A stretch of DNA of 35,856 nt, taken from the NCBI GenBank assembly GCA_050260275.1, contig JBLNBX010000033.1, positions 1 to 35,856 of the forward strand, in the 5' to 3' direction. This DNA comes from DATMXS01 sp050260275 (GTDB lineage: Bacteria > Acidobacteriota > Terriglobia > Bryobacterales > Bryobacteraceae). Below the pieces are notes generated by a model, which worked only from the letters and a program-made list of their open reading frames with translations, had not been told where the DNA came from and made no database searches. Each line of letters begins with the position of its first letter. Within the stretch, counting starts at the first letter, position 1. Positions 8,472 to 16,552 of the stretch are shown piece by piece. The position numbers were made by a program, and so were the translations under genes.

Positions 8472-8638
8472 GCCTCGTCTCCGCCGCCGGTGGCCGGCGG
8501 AAGATCCAGCGGTAGCCCCTCGATGGCTGGCCGCACGACTTCCTCGAGCGACACCAGCACCGGGATGATACGGTCGAGTTGCTCGGCGGGCACTTCGGGC
8601 GCGAAGGCGCGCGCCGCGGCCCTCCAGTCCGTCTTCAT
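8468..8638 (-). CDS. Small protein overlapping the amidase, possible GatC/AtzG-like partner
   Basis: A 56-residue protein that I found by translating the minus strand from ATG at 8636-8638 to TGA at 8468-8470. It reads MKTDWRAAARAF, then APEVPAEQLDRIIPVLVSLE, EVVRPAIEGLPLDLPP, and a short Gly-rich tail. The composition is that of a real protein: amphipathic helices, and no Arg/Gly skew until the last residues. Its stop overlaps the amidase start by four bases, a strong sign of translational coupling. The helical segment followed by a Pro-rich end recalls GatC and AtzG, small subunits that wrap around amidase partners. I cannot confirm that similarity by eye, so the function is inference. A stable complex with the amidase is the simplest reading. 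Confidence 0.78.
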   Translation of the reverse strand: MKTDWRAAARAFAPEVPAEQLDRIIPVLVSLEEVVRPAIEGLPLDLPPATGGGDEA

Positions 8639-8687
8639 CGGTATCACTATCGCAAACGGCGTGGGCGCCGCGGCGGCCGAACAACCG

Positions 8688-9395
8688 CTATTGCGCGATT
8701 TCGGCGGTCAGCGACACGCGCGCGCGCACCTCGATTGCGCCGGTCTCGACCGGCGTCGGAGGCGTTGTGGCTATCTCCGTGCGGGCCATCGCCATCAAGG
8801 GCCGGATCGGCTCCTCGGACGCCTGGTCCACGGCGACGATGCGCACTATCCGGAGTCCCAGCGCCGATGCTATCGCATCCGCGCTCGCGCGAGCGTCTTT
8901 CGCCGCTTCGCGCAGTGCCTGCTCCTGGGCCTCGCGCGGGCGTTGCAGCGTAAACTCGAGCCTCTGGACAGAGTTGGCGCCGGCCTTCATGGCGGCGTCG
9001 ATCAGCGTTCCAACGCGGTTGAGGTTCGGCGTCGTTACCTCGATGATGTTGCGTGCCGTGTAGCCGGTTATCGTTGGTTTTCCGGACGGACGCGGCCCCC
9101 CCGGATACGAGTACACCGGCTGGACCGAGATGCTGATGGTGCGCACCTCTCCGCCTGCGCCCATCGCGCTTCGCACCGCGCGGACGACCGCATCGGCGCG
9201 GGCAGCGGCATCGGCCGCGGCCTTGTCCGCCGTGGCCGCCTCTGAGATTACTCCGACATCGACGCGCGCCAGGTCCGGCTGAACCTGCACGGTCGCCTCA
9301 CCCGTGGTACGAATTACCGGCCGCTGCGGTACGGCCGCTGGATCTTGCGCCAGTAAAGGCGCTGCGAGCACAACGAGCAGCAGGGGTCTCAACAT
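8688..9395 (-). CDS. SIMPL-domain (DUF541) secreted protein
   Basis: A 235-residue secreted or periplasmic protein. A signal peptide (MLRPLLLVVLAAPLLAQ, about 1-17) precedes a SIMPL/DUF541 domain covering most of the rest. Diagnostic features are the opening RTTGEATVQVQPDLARVDVG, the helix rich in Ala, the central TGYTARNIIEVTT, and the end ARVSLTAEIAQ. The family includes E. coli YggE, which affects oxidative-stress phenotypes, but no biochemical reaction is established. A GGGGG just before the ATG may act as the ribosome-binding site. It lies 33 bases after the ligase stop and 49 bases before the small amidase partner, so it is probably on the same transcript as its neighbours without an obvious functional link. 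Confidence 0.9.
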   Translation of the reverse strand: MLRPLLLVVLAAPLLAQDPAAVPQRPVIRTTGEATVQVQPDLARVDVGVISEAATADKAAADAAARADAVVRAVRSAMGAGGEVRTISISVQPVYSYPGGPRPSGKPTITGYTARNIIEVTTPNLNRVGTLIDAAMKAGANSVQRLEFTLQRPREAQEQALREAAKDARASADAIASALGLRIVRIVAVDQASEEPIRPLMAMARTEIATTPPTPVETGAIEVRARVSLTAEIAQ

Positions 9396-9428
9396 GCCCC
9401 CAGGATACGCCCTCTCGCGCCCGCGGAA

Positions 9429-10466
9429 TCAGGAGGCTTTGAGCAAACCGATGGGCGAGTGCGCCTCACGCTCCACCTGTCTCATCGTGCACTGTAGCGG
9501 AGCCTTATCTGGACGCCACCGTACGAAGCGGGTGCCGTGCCGGAACCGGCCCCCGGTGAAGTGGTCGTACTCGACCTCGACCACCAGCTTCGGCGCGAGC
9601 GGCTTCCAGTCCGTCGTGCGCCCCGGCGCCCATCGGCTCGGCCCACCCGGCGCGCGGCCGGTGAAGCCCGGCGGTTCTATGAGGGCCTCAAGTCTCTTTG
9701 TCAGCGCGGGCCGGTCCGCTGCCTTGATCCCCGACGTGAACCCCACGTTGTGCAGCAGGCCGGCGTCGTCGTACAACCCCAGCAGGAGCGAGCCCACCAC
9801 CGGCTCTTTCTGGGCGTAGCGAAATCCGCCGACCACGCAATCGGCCGTGCGGCGGAACTTGATCTTCACCATTCCGGTGCCGCGCTCGCCGGAGCGGTAG
9901 TCGCAGTCGAGGCGCTTGGCGACGAGCCCGTCGAGTCCGCCGCCGAGGTCGTTCAGCCACACGCGGGCTTTTTCGAGGTCCGGCGTCGCCGGCGACAGAC
10001 GCACCTGGCCCTCGCCGAAGTTCTGGCCAGCGAAAGCCTCCAGCCGGCTGCGGCGCTCCGCCAGCCGCAATCCGGTGAGCAGCTTGCCGCGCTCGTCCAC
10101 GAGCAGATCGAAGGCGATGTACAGCCCCGGCGTCTCGCGCGCCAGCCTCTGCACGCGGCTCTCGGCGGGATGTATGCGCAGGAGCAGATCCTCGAAGGAC
10201 AGGCCGGCAGCGGCGGGAATCACGATTTCGCCGTCCAGCACGAACTTCCTGGCGCGGAGCCCGGCCATCGCTTCAACAATCTCCGGGAAGTACCGCGCCA
10301 ATAGCTGCCCGGCTTTCGACTGGAGCTGAACCTCTGCGCCGTCCCGGAACGCCAGGCACCGGAAGCCGTCCCATTTGGGCTCGTACTGCCAATTCGCTCC
10401 GCTTGGGATCTCGCGCGCATCTTCGGCCTCCATGGGCGGGTAGGGAGGCTGTATCGGAAGCGTCAT
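9429..10466 (-). CDS. ATP-dependent DNA ligase, LigC/LigD ligase-domain type
   Basis: A 345-residue ATP-dependent DNA ligase that seals nicks, probably in non-homologous end joining or other repair. Motif I is YEPKWDGFR with the AMP-accepting Lys at 31. Motif III is near LYIAFDLLV. Motif IV is DGLVAKRLD, with Asp where many ligases have Glu. Motif V is GMVKIKFRRTADCVVGGF. The C-terminal OB-fold half includes VVEVEYDHFTGGRFRHGTRF and RWRPDKAP. The length and motif variants resemble mycobacterial LigC and the ligase domain of LigD. It lacks the polymerase and phosphoesterase domains of a full LigD; a separate polymerase gene lies 70 bases upstream on the same strand. No clear Shine-Dalgarno is visible at the ATG. 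Confidence 0.92.
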   Translation of the reverse strand: MTLPIQPPYPPMEAEDAREIPSGANWQYEPKWDGFRCLAFRDGAEVQLQSKAGQLLARYFPEIVEAMAGLRARKFVLDGEIVIPAAAGLSFEDLLLRIHPAESRVQRLARETPGLYIAFDLLVDERGKLLTGLRLAERRSRLEAFAGQNFGEGQVRLSPATPDLEKARVWLNDLGGGLDGLVAKRLDCDYRSGERGTGMVKIKFRRTADCVVGGFRYAQKEPVVGSLLLGLYDDAGLLHNVGFTSGIKAADRPALTKRLEALIEPPGFTGRAPGGPSRWAPGRTTDWKPLAPKLVVEVEYDHFTGGRFRHGTRFVRWRPDKAPLQCTMRQVEREAHSPIGLLKAS

Positions 10467-10536
10467 AGCCGGGCGGATTGGCGCTCAGCACTGCAACACT
10501 GCGTCACGCCCACGCGCCTGTCCGGCGCATTGGCGC

Positions 10537-11481
10537 TCACAGGAACTTCTCCAGACGGAGCCGGCCGGTCTTTGCCGCCACTGGCTCGAACAGGTCGCCC
10601 ACGCGGCGAACGCGCTCCGGCATGTTATCCAGCCGGAAATCCTCGATGGCGACGCCTTTCTTGAGTTCTTCCCAGGTCACAGGGGCCGAGACGGTCGCGC
10701 GCGGCTTCGGCCGCACGGAATACACCGATGCCAGTGTGCGTCCCCAGGCGTTCTGGTTGTAGTCAACCAGAATGCGCTTTTCGGGGCGCTTGGCCAGCCG
10801 GTACGCCGACGTGATGAGCTCCGGATGGCGGTCCGCGAGCGTCTGCGCCACAGCCTTCGCAAAGCCCCAGACCTGCTTCTGCAACGGCCCGCGCACTATC
10901 GGCACGTAGATGTGAATGCCCCGCGAACCGGTTGTTTTTGCATAGTTGGGAATCTTGAGCGCGCTGAGCGCCTCGTGCACGATCAGGGCCGTTTCGAGCA
11001 CCTGGCTCCAGACGGCGCCGGGCGTGGGGTCGAGATCGAAGTGAAGGTAGTCGGGACGGTACACATCGTCGCACCGCGCGTACCACTGGTTGAGGTCGAT
11101 GCAGCCGAGGTTGACTACCCAGAGCAGCCCCGCGAGGTCGTCTATCACCGGGAAATCGATAATGTTGCCCGAGGCGTGCTCGATAGGGCACAGGCGGATC
11201 CAATCCGGGCGCGGCGACGGCGCGCGCTTCATAAAGAAGAACTTGCCTGCGGCGCCGTTCGGGTACCGCTTCATGACCATGGCGCGGTCGCGGATGTGCG
11301 GTATGAGGACGCCGGAGATGTCTGCGTAGTATTGCAGCAGGTCGCGCTTGGTGATGCCCAGCTCGGGCCAGAAGAGTTTGTCCAGGTTTGTGAGGCGCAC
11401 GGTGCGCCGGCCCACGGCGACGTCGCAATCCTTGCAACCGCGTGGAATCTCCAGTGGCCGGGTCCTGGCGTGAGCAGCCAT
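10537..11481 (-). CDS. LigD-type primase/polymerase (AEP superfamily)
   Basis: A 314-residue archaeo-eukaryotic-primase-like polymerase, equivalent to the polymerase domain of bacterial LigD, which fills in ends during non-homologous end joining. Catalytic features are visible: HFDLDP at 147-152 with metal-binding Asp149 and Asp151, TTGSRGIHIYVPI with Ser186 and His190, and VDYNQNAWGRTLASVYSVR with Asp240. The N-terminal VRLTNLDKLFWPELGITKRD is typical of the family. The ribosome-binding site is weak (CCGAG before ATG). The ligase partner follows after 70 bases. It is the first gene of the long minus-strand run. No ku gene is in the window, so the end-binding partner would have to be encoded elsewhere. 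Confidence 0.92.
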   Translation of the reverse strand: MAAHARTRPLEIPRGCKDCDVAVGRRTVRLTNLDKLFWPELGITKRDLLQYYADISGVLIPHIRDRAMVMKRYPNGAAGKFFFMKRAPSPRPDWIRLCPIEHASGNIIDFPVIDDLAGLLWVVNLGCIDLNQWYARCDDVYRPDYLHFDLDPTPGAVWSQVLETALIVHEALSALKIPNYAKTTGSRGIHIYVPIVRGPLQKQVWGFAKAVAQTLADRHPELITSAYRLAKRPEKRILVDYNQNAWGRTLASVYSVRPKPRATVSAPVTWEELKKGVAIEDFRLDNMPERVRRVGDLFEPVAAKTGRLRLEKFL

Positions 11482-11922
11482 CTCGGCAAGAGATGCAATC
11501 AGGAGGCCAAAGGATGCGCATGGAACCGGACCACGGCGGGCAGCAGCGGAGGCGGGCTCGCGGCCACAGCAGGCGTGTTCCCGTCTCGTTCAGGCGCGAG
11601 CAACTCCGGCGCTTGGGACAAGTTATTCGGCGGCCCGGGCCGGAGCGGGCCGCAGCACGCCGGCATCTGCGCCCGATGGACGTTGGTCGCCGGGTTGAGG
11701 GATTCGATGATCGGGTCCCGCCGCGCCATGGATGCGCCGCATGGCAGCGCAGGCGAGGATCACTAGATGCCGGCGCGCCGGAGATGGCATAAACATCGAT
11801 GCCGTCCAGGACTAGCGCCCGCTGCGCGGGTGCGCGGCCAGCGGCCGCCGGAGTGGTCTGCTAATGTGAAGGGGCGTTACAGCGTTGTCGCCGTACCAAC
11901 TGAGATCACATCGGAGGCGCAA
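11482..11922. other. Intergenic region between divergent genes
   Basis: These 441 bases lie between the starts of the primase/polymerase gene (minus) and a small secreted protein gene (plus), so promoters for both should be here. Frames open on both strands give Arg/Pro-rich products without domain character, and I do not call genes. I see no strong sigma-70-like pair, hairpin or repeat. The plus-strand gene has a good GGAGG at 11913-11917. Confidence 0.5.
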
Positions 11923-12294
11923 ATGAAGCGGGTTCTGCTATTCCTTCTCTTGAGCGTATTGGGTCTTTCGGCGGCGGATTTCTCGGGCAGGTGGGCGGGC
12001 GAGCTCAGGGCGACAAAGAGCGAAGCGCAGCGCCCCAATCCGGATACTCACTTTCTGAGGCTGGAACAGAACGGCGACACGGTGACGGGCACCGCCGGCG
12101 CAATGCGCGAGGCGCAGTTCGACATCCAGACCGTCAAGCTCGACGGTTCGCGCCTCACCTTCGAGATCATGATCGAAGGCCCTGGGATCAGGGTAGCCTA
12201 CGATCTCGTTCTATCAGGCGATACGATCACCGGCACGATTGTTAGCAAACAGGGCCCCGCACTCGAGGGCACGCTCACCTTCAAGCGCGAGTAA
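11923..12294 (+). CDS. Small secreted beta-rich protein of unknown function
   Basis: A 123-residue protein with a signal peptide (MKRVLLFLLLSVLGLSAAD, cut near residue 17) and a mature part made of alternating hydrophobic and polar strands: FSGRWAGELRA, LRLEQNGDTVTGTAG, and LVLSGDTITGTIVSKQG, ending in LEGTLTFKRE. The repeated D-T-(V/I)-T-G-T pattern suggests a small beta-barrel or lipocalin-like fold; this kind of short FSG(R/K)W protein is common in Acidobacteria. I know no biochemical role. The frame extends upstream to 11767, but I chose the ATG at 11923 because a GGAGG sits five bases upstream and the signal peptide begins there. It is not obviously linked to either neighbour. Confidence 0.85.
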   Translation: MKRVLLFLLLSVLGLSAADFSGRWAGELRATKSEAQRPNPDTHFLRLEQNGDTVTGTAGAMREAQFDIQTVKLDGSRLTFEIMIEGPGIRVAYDLVLSGDTITGTIVSKQGPALEGTLTFKRE

Positions 12295-12484
12295 GCGGGC
12301 GCGGCGCGCCCCTCCCAGCAGCATCGCTCCCGTCCGGATGCGCCCAGCGGCGTTGCACGCGGCGGGACCGCCCGAAGCCGCCCAGCCGCGGCCAAGCCCG
12401 CCGCGGAATCGTGATATCGTGATCGGGTTGATCCCGCGTGCGTACTTATCTCTGCGCCCGCGACAATGTTTGCGAGTCTCTTAC
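12295..12484. other. Short gap before the glycan gene series, GC hairpin at 12299-12313
   Basis: The 190 bases hold an inverted repeat just after the small-protein stop (GGGCGC, three-base loop, GCGCCC) that could help end transcription, although no T-tract follows. The rest should contain the promoter for the 12485 gene, but no clear -35/-10 pair is visible. Confidence 0.35.
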
Positions 12485-14812
12485 ATGGCACAACCAGAAC
12501 CGGTATTAGTCCACGAAGGCGAGCGGCGGACCAACGTCAGGTTCTCGGATCTGCCTGCGCGCCTGCGGCCGCACGTACTGGCATTCGGCGTCACAGGCGC
12601 CGTATGCGCGCTGGCTCTCTACTGGCTGTTCCAGCTTGGCTCGGCGGATCTCAGAGTTCCTCTTTACTATTTCCATCACAATGACCTGTCCATCACCAGC
12701 GCATGGGTAAAGACGCTCGGCGAGCACGGATGGCTTCTCACGAACCCCCGCCTCGGCGCCCCGGGCACTCTCGAGTTTCACGATTTCCCCCTGACCGACA
12801 CACTTCACTTCCTTTTGATGAAGACGCTTTTCCTGTTCTGGCGGGACTGGGGCGCGGTTCTGAACGTCTATTACCTGCTTGGATACCTGCTTGCCGCCTG
12901 GTCCGCGCTTGCTGTTCTGCGCCAGCTTGGATTGAGCTACATTTGTGCAATTCCGGGGAGTATCCTGTTCGCGTTCGCGCCCTACCATTTCTACAGGGCC
13001 GAAGCTCATCTCACCCTGAGTTCGTATTATCTCGTGCCGCTGGCTGCTCTCGTGATGATCTGGATCCTGAACGGCTCTCCAATGTGGCATCACAGAGGAC
13101 GTCACTGGTGGTCTGTCAGGCTGACCCGGAGGGGAATCGCGGCACTTGTTATCTGCGCTCTGGTTGCATGCAGCGGCATTTACTATACATTCTTTGCTGT
13201 TCTGTTGCTTGCGGCAGCCGGCATACGCGCGATGTTCGCACATGGCGTCCGCGCCGCAGTTGCACCGGTCATACTTATTGCCACGATAGTCATAATTATC
13301 GCAATCCAGCTTGCTCCTAACTTGCTGTACTACTCGAGCCACGGGGTCAATTCCGAAGTAGCGTCACGGCCGCCCCAGAGCGCTGAGATCTACGGCTTGA
13401 AGATAGCGCAGCTCCTGCTGCCGACGACAGGACACCGTATCCCGGTTCTCGCCGGTATCCGGCAGAGATACCGCGCCACTAGCATATCCGTGAACGAGAA
13501 CGACGGCTCCGCGCTGGGCGTTTTCGGCGCAGCGGGTTTCGTAATTCTGATTGGGGCGGCCCTGTTCGGCGCCCGCGGGTTCCGCCATAGCGAGCTGATG
13601 GCGGACCTGGGTCTGCTCACGCTTGCTGCTGTGTTGATCGGCACGATTGGCGGCTTTGGCTCGATCATTTCATATCTCGTTTCCAGTAAGATACGCGCGT
13701 ACAACCGCATTTCCATTTACATACAGTTCTTCTCGGTCGCCGCCGTAGTTGCCGCATTGGACATTTTGTGGTCCAGAACCGGACGAAATATGTTGCTCCG
13801 CCTGTCCGGCGTGGCCGCGCTCGGGGTGATCCTCATTGCAGGGATTCTCGACCAGACCAGCGCGTCCTCGCAGGTGCACCACGAAGAAGCGCGCGCTCAG
13901 TTCACCAGAGACGAGGCGTTTATACGCAGTGTCGAATCGCTGATGCCGGCCGGCGCTTCGATACTGCAGCTTCCTAACATGAGATTCCCCGAGAGCCCCC
14001 CCATTCACAACATGGCCGATTACGAGCACCTTCGCGCCTATCTTCACTCGCGCACGCTGCGCTGGAGCTACGGATCAATGCGCGGGCGGTTTTGGGACGC
14101 CTGGCTCACCGACCTCACGCGCAAACCCGGGCGCGAGATGATTGAGCGCGCCGTGATGGCTGGTTTCGAAGGCATCATGATAAATCGCGACGGCTACCCG
14201 GACCGCGGCGCGAGTCTGGAACAGGAGCTGGCCGCTGTCTCGGCGGCAGCTCCGCTGCAGTCGCAGGACTCGAGGTTGGTTTTCTATGATCTGCGGCCGT
14301 TTTCGAAAGATCTGCGGGAAAGGTTTACGCCGGCGCAGTGGTCACGGCTGGAGCGCGCAGTTCTGGATCTGATCGTAGTCAAGTGGACAGGTGGCTTTTC
14401 TCCGCTTGAGCGGTCCGAATCGACGACGTGGCGCTGGTGCGGCCGCTCAGGTGAGATGGTGATCGACAACTCATCGGCGGAGACCCTGGAATTGCAGATG
14501 AACGGGTTGATCATCTCAGGGACTCCTGATGCATCCACGGTCACCATGCAGGGACCGGGCATCGAGGCACGTTTCAAGCTCGTTGACCGCCGCCCTGCCG
14601 TGCTAAGTCAGACGGTGCGGGTGCGCCCTGGCAGGACCGTCGTCCGCTTTTCGAGCGACGGGCCGCGAGCGCCGGCCCCCGGCGATCCACGGTACCTTGT
14701 GTTTCAGATCCGGGATCTTGTGCTGTCACGAGCAGAGCATTCGGCTGATGCTGCGGTTAGTGACGCCGCGAGCGCCGGGCTGGTGCTGCCGGGGGTTCTG
14801 CAGATTGACTAG
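12485..14812 (+). CDS. Large polytopic membrane protein, probable surface-glycan enzyme
   Basis: A 775-residue membrane protein with about 11-13 hydrophobic segments in the first 470 residues, then a soluble region of about 300. After the first membrane helix comes a long loop with YYFHHNDLSITSAWVKTLGE, NPRLGAPGTLEFHDFPLTD and LHFLLMKTLFLFW. Acidic residues in such a loop recall GT-C glycosyltransferases that use lipid-linked donors. The soluble part has an alpha/beta segment (about 490-650) and a beta-rich end (about 660-775, from WRWCGRSGEMVIDNSS). I know the general type from exopolysaccharide loci but cannot name its substrate. The frame is open back to 12239, with Arg/Pro-rich sequence; ATG 12485 is preferred because hydrophobic coding character follows it. 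Its ribosome-binding site is weak. It heads the plus-strand glycan series. Confidence 0.82.
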   Translation: MAQPEPVLVHEGERRTNVRFSDLPARLRPHVLAFGVTGAVCALALYWLFQLGSADLRVPLYYFHHNDLSITSAWVKTLGEHGWLLTNPRLGAPGTLEFHDFPLTDTLHFLLMKTLFLFWRDWGAVLNVYYLLGYLLAAWSALAVLRQLGLSYICAIPGSILFAFAPYHFYRAEAHLTLSSYYLVPLAALVMIWILNGSPMWHHRGRHWWSVRLTRRGIAALVICALVACSGIYYTFFAVLLLAAAGIRAMFAHGVRAAVAPVILIATIVIIIAIQLAPNLLYYSSHGVNSEVASRPPQSAEIYGLKIAQLLLPTTGHRIPVLAGIRQRYRATSISVNENDGSALGVFGAAGFVILIGAALFGARGFRHSELMADLGLLTLAAVLIGTIGGFGSIISYLVSSKIRAYNRISIYIQFFSVAAVVAALDILWSRTGRNMLLRLSGVAALGVILIAGILDQTSASSQVHHEEARAQFTRDEAFIRSVESLMPAGASILQLPNMRFPESPPIHNMADYEHLRAYLHSRTLRWSYGSMRGRFWDAWLTDLTRKPGREMIERAVMAGFEGIMINRDGYPDRGASLEQELAAVSAAAPLQSQDSRLVFYDLRPFSKDLRERFTPAQWSRLERAVLDLIVVKWTGGFSPLERSESTTWRWCGRSGEMVIDNSSAETLELQMNGLIISGTPDASTVTMQGPGIEARFKLVDRRPAVLSQTVRVRPGRTVVRFSSDGPRAPAPGDPRYLVFQIRDLVLSRAEHSADAAVSDAASAGLVLPGVLQID

Positions 14813-14883
14813 TTTCCATAGCACAGCCGCTGTTAAGGCTCTGAGCCCGTGGCTGGCGCTCTCTTCAGTGTGCTTCGAACAGC

Positions 14884-15690
14884 ATGTCCGCGCGTGAGTC
14901 GCATAGTCACTTAGGCGGTTTCGATCCGGCATTCTTCGACCGGCTGTCAGCAATCGAAGACCGGCACTTCTGGTTCTCATCGCGGAACGATCTCATAGAG
15001 CGCTTCACGCGCCGCCTCGCCTCGGACCTGCCGGCCGGTTCGCGCGTGTTGGAGTTGGGGTGCGGGACGGGCAACGTCCTTCGTGTCCTCGAGCGGTCCT
15101 GCGGTAGCAGCCTCGTGGTGGGATTCGACCTCTGGGCCGAAGGGCTGGCGCACGCCCGGCGCCGCACCACCTGCCCGCTTGTGCAGGGGGACCTGCGGCG
15201 GAACCCGTTCTCCTGCCGTTTCGAACTCGTCGGGATGTTCGATGTGCTCGAGCACATTCCGGATGACGCAGCTGTGTTGGAGACCATCCGGGATATCCTC
15301 GCGCCCGGGGGAGTTCTGTTGCTTACCGTCCCCGCCCACCCGTCTCTTTGGAGCTACTTCGATGAGGCATCGCGCCACTGCCGCCGGTACGCGCGGGCGG
15401 AGCTGGAAACCAGACTGTCCGAAGTCGGCTTTCAGATAGAGTTCGTCTCGGAGTTCATGATGTGCGCCTATCCGCTAGTCCGGGCCGGCCGCTATTTCGC
15501 CGCTCGCGCCCGTCCGGCTGGTGCGGACAAGCACCCTGACGAACTCGCCGCCGCCGAGCTCCGCGTTCTGCCCGGGTTCAACTTCGTGATGAAGCTGATG
15601 CTGAACCTTGAGAATCGCCTTCTCGCGCGGCGTGTCCGGCTGCCGCTGGGGACGTCGTTGATCGCCGTGGCGCGAAAGCTGTCAACTTAG
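14884..15690 (+). CDS. Class I SAM-dependent methyltransferase
   Basis: A 268-residue S-adenosylmethionine-dependent methyltransferase of the type found in polysaccharide loci. Motif I is RVLELGCGTGNVLRVLE, followed by an acidic end of strand 2 (VGFDLW). The motif-II region is ELVGMFDVLEHIPDD and motif III is LAPGGVLLLTVPAHPSLWS. The opening segment with EDRHFWFSSRND is typical of this subgroup. A C-terminal extension (about 190-268) is basic and partly hydrophobic, which may let it sit at the membrane. The acceptor cannot be read from the sequence; a sugar or lipid-linked intermediate fits the neighbours. The gene begins 71 bases after the membrane protein and ends 10 bases before the GNAT gene. 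No strong Shine-Dalgarno is visible. Confidence 0.9.
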   Translation: MSARESHSHLGGFDPAFFDRLSAIEDRHFWFSSRNDLIERFTRRLASDLPAGSRVLELGCGTGNVLRVLERSCGSSLVVGFDLWAEGLAHARRRTTCPLVQGDLRRNPFSCRFELVGMFDVLEHIPDDAAVLETIRDILAPGGVLLLTVPAHPSLWSYFDEASRHCRRYARAELETRLSEVGFQIEFVSEFMMCAYPLVRAGRYFAARARPAGADKHPDELAAAELRVLPGFNFVMKLMLNLENRLLARRVRLPLGTSLIAVARKLST

Positions 15691-15700
15691 GCGAAGCCAG

Positions 15701-16552
15701 TTGCTCGCCGGGCTAACCGAGTGCCAATATAACTGGAAAGTGCCAAGCCAGTTCACAGCCGATTACCGGGACCTGGATAATGATCCCCGGCTGGGCCGGG
15801 TGGCGGTCTTGCCTTGGGATTGCGAGATCTTCGGATTCGCTGTCGCCGATTACCGGCCAGGCGAATTGCCGGCGAACCAGGCCGCGTGCGATCGGCTGTC
15901 GCGCGTATTCGAGGAGTGGGCCGCTCAGAATGCGGTCCGCTTGTGCTGCTGCACCGTTCTCGCAACGGATCGCGATTGGATCGCCGCCCTGCCCCGGCTG
16001 GGATTCGATTACGTCGACTTCACGCTGCGAGTAACCCTGCCCGGACTGCAATCGGCGGTGCTGCCCGAGCCGCACATCAGAGTGCGCCCGGCCGAGGCCG
16101 CCGAAGCGCATCAGGCGGCCTTACTGGCCGCAGAGGCGTTCCGGTTCGGACGATATCACGGGGATGCCCGGTTCCCGCTGCAACTTGCTAATGCGCGGTA
16201 CGGCAAGTGGATAGAGAATGCAGCGGCCGCTGGTTCGGGCTCGCGGCTATACGTGATAGGCGACCGCGGCAAGGTCGATGGGTTTTACCACGTTACGATA
16301 GACCGCGATACCGCGGATCTGCGACTGGCAGCCGTGGCCGCGCCATTGCAGCGTACCCTACTGGGTTTTGATCTCTACTCAGGCACGCTGGCTGAACTGA
16401 AGCGAGTGGGTGTGCGCCGGGTGGTGGCGAAAATCTCGGCCGCCAACACCGGCGTGATGAATGTGTTCGCAAGGCTGGGATTCCGCTTCTCCGCTCCCGA
16501 GGCGGTCTTCCACTGGCACAGTGCGGGATATAGCGACGGAGCGCTCTCGTGA
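15701..16552 (+). CDS. GNAT acyltransferase, WecD/RffC-like
   Basis: A protein of about 283 residues with a C-terminal GNAT fold. The N-terminal part contains LPWDCEIFGFAVADY, which recalls the WDxxFFG segment of WecD/RffC, the enzyme that N-acetylates dTDP-4-amino-4,6-dideoxygalactose. The acyl-CoA or pantetheine-binding half includes DLRLAAVAAPLQRTLLG and AKISAANTGVMNVFARLGFR, a typical GNAT end. The first half is weakly conserved. The start is uncertain: I used TTG at 15701, 10 bases after the methyltransferase stop; a GTG at 15740 would shorten it by 13 residues. Its stop overlaps the next gene's GTG by four bases (GTGA). With an FkbH protein and an acyl carrier protein next to it, the donor might be a carrier-bound acyl group rather than acetyl-CoA; this is inference. 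Confidence 0.82.
   Translation: MLAGLTECQYNWKVPSQFTADYRDLDNDPRLGRVAVLPWDCEIFGFAVADYRPGELPANQAACDRLSRVFEEWAAQNAVRLCCCTVLATDRDWIAALPRLGFDYVDFTLRVTLPGLQSAVLPEPHIRVRPAEAAEAHQAALLAAEAFRFGRYHGDARFPLQLANARYGKWIENAAAAGSGSRLYVIGDRGKVDGFYHVTIDRDTADLRLAAVAAPLQRTLLGFDLYSGTLAELKRVGVRRVVAKISAANTGVMNVFARLGFRFSAPEAVFHWHSAGYSDGALS

Noticed and set aside
8472..8684. N-terminal extension of the amidase to 8684
   Set aside because: The extension is Arg-rich and occupies another frame of the small upstream gene; the GTG at 8471 is coupled to that gene's stop.
11499..11729. A 76-residue minus-strand frame ahead of the LigD polymerase gene
   Set aside because: No ribosome-binding site, no domain character and Pro/Ala-rich composition.
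12239..12484. N-terminal extension of the 775-residue membrane protein
   Set aside because: Arg/Pro-rich and overlapping the previous gene's end; coding character starts at ATG 12485.
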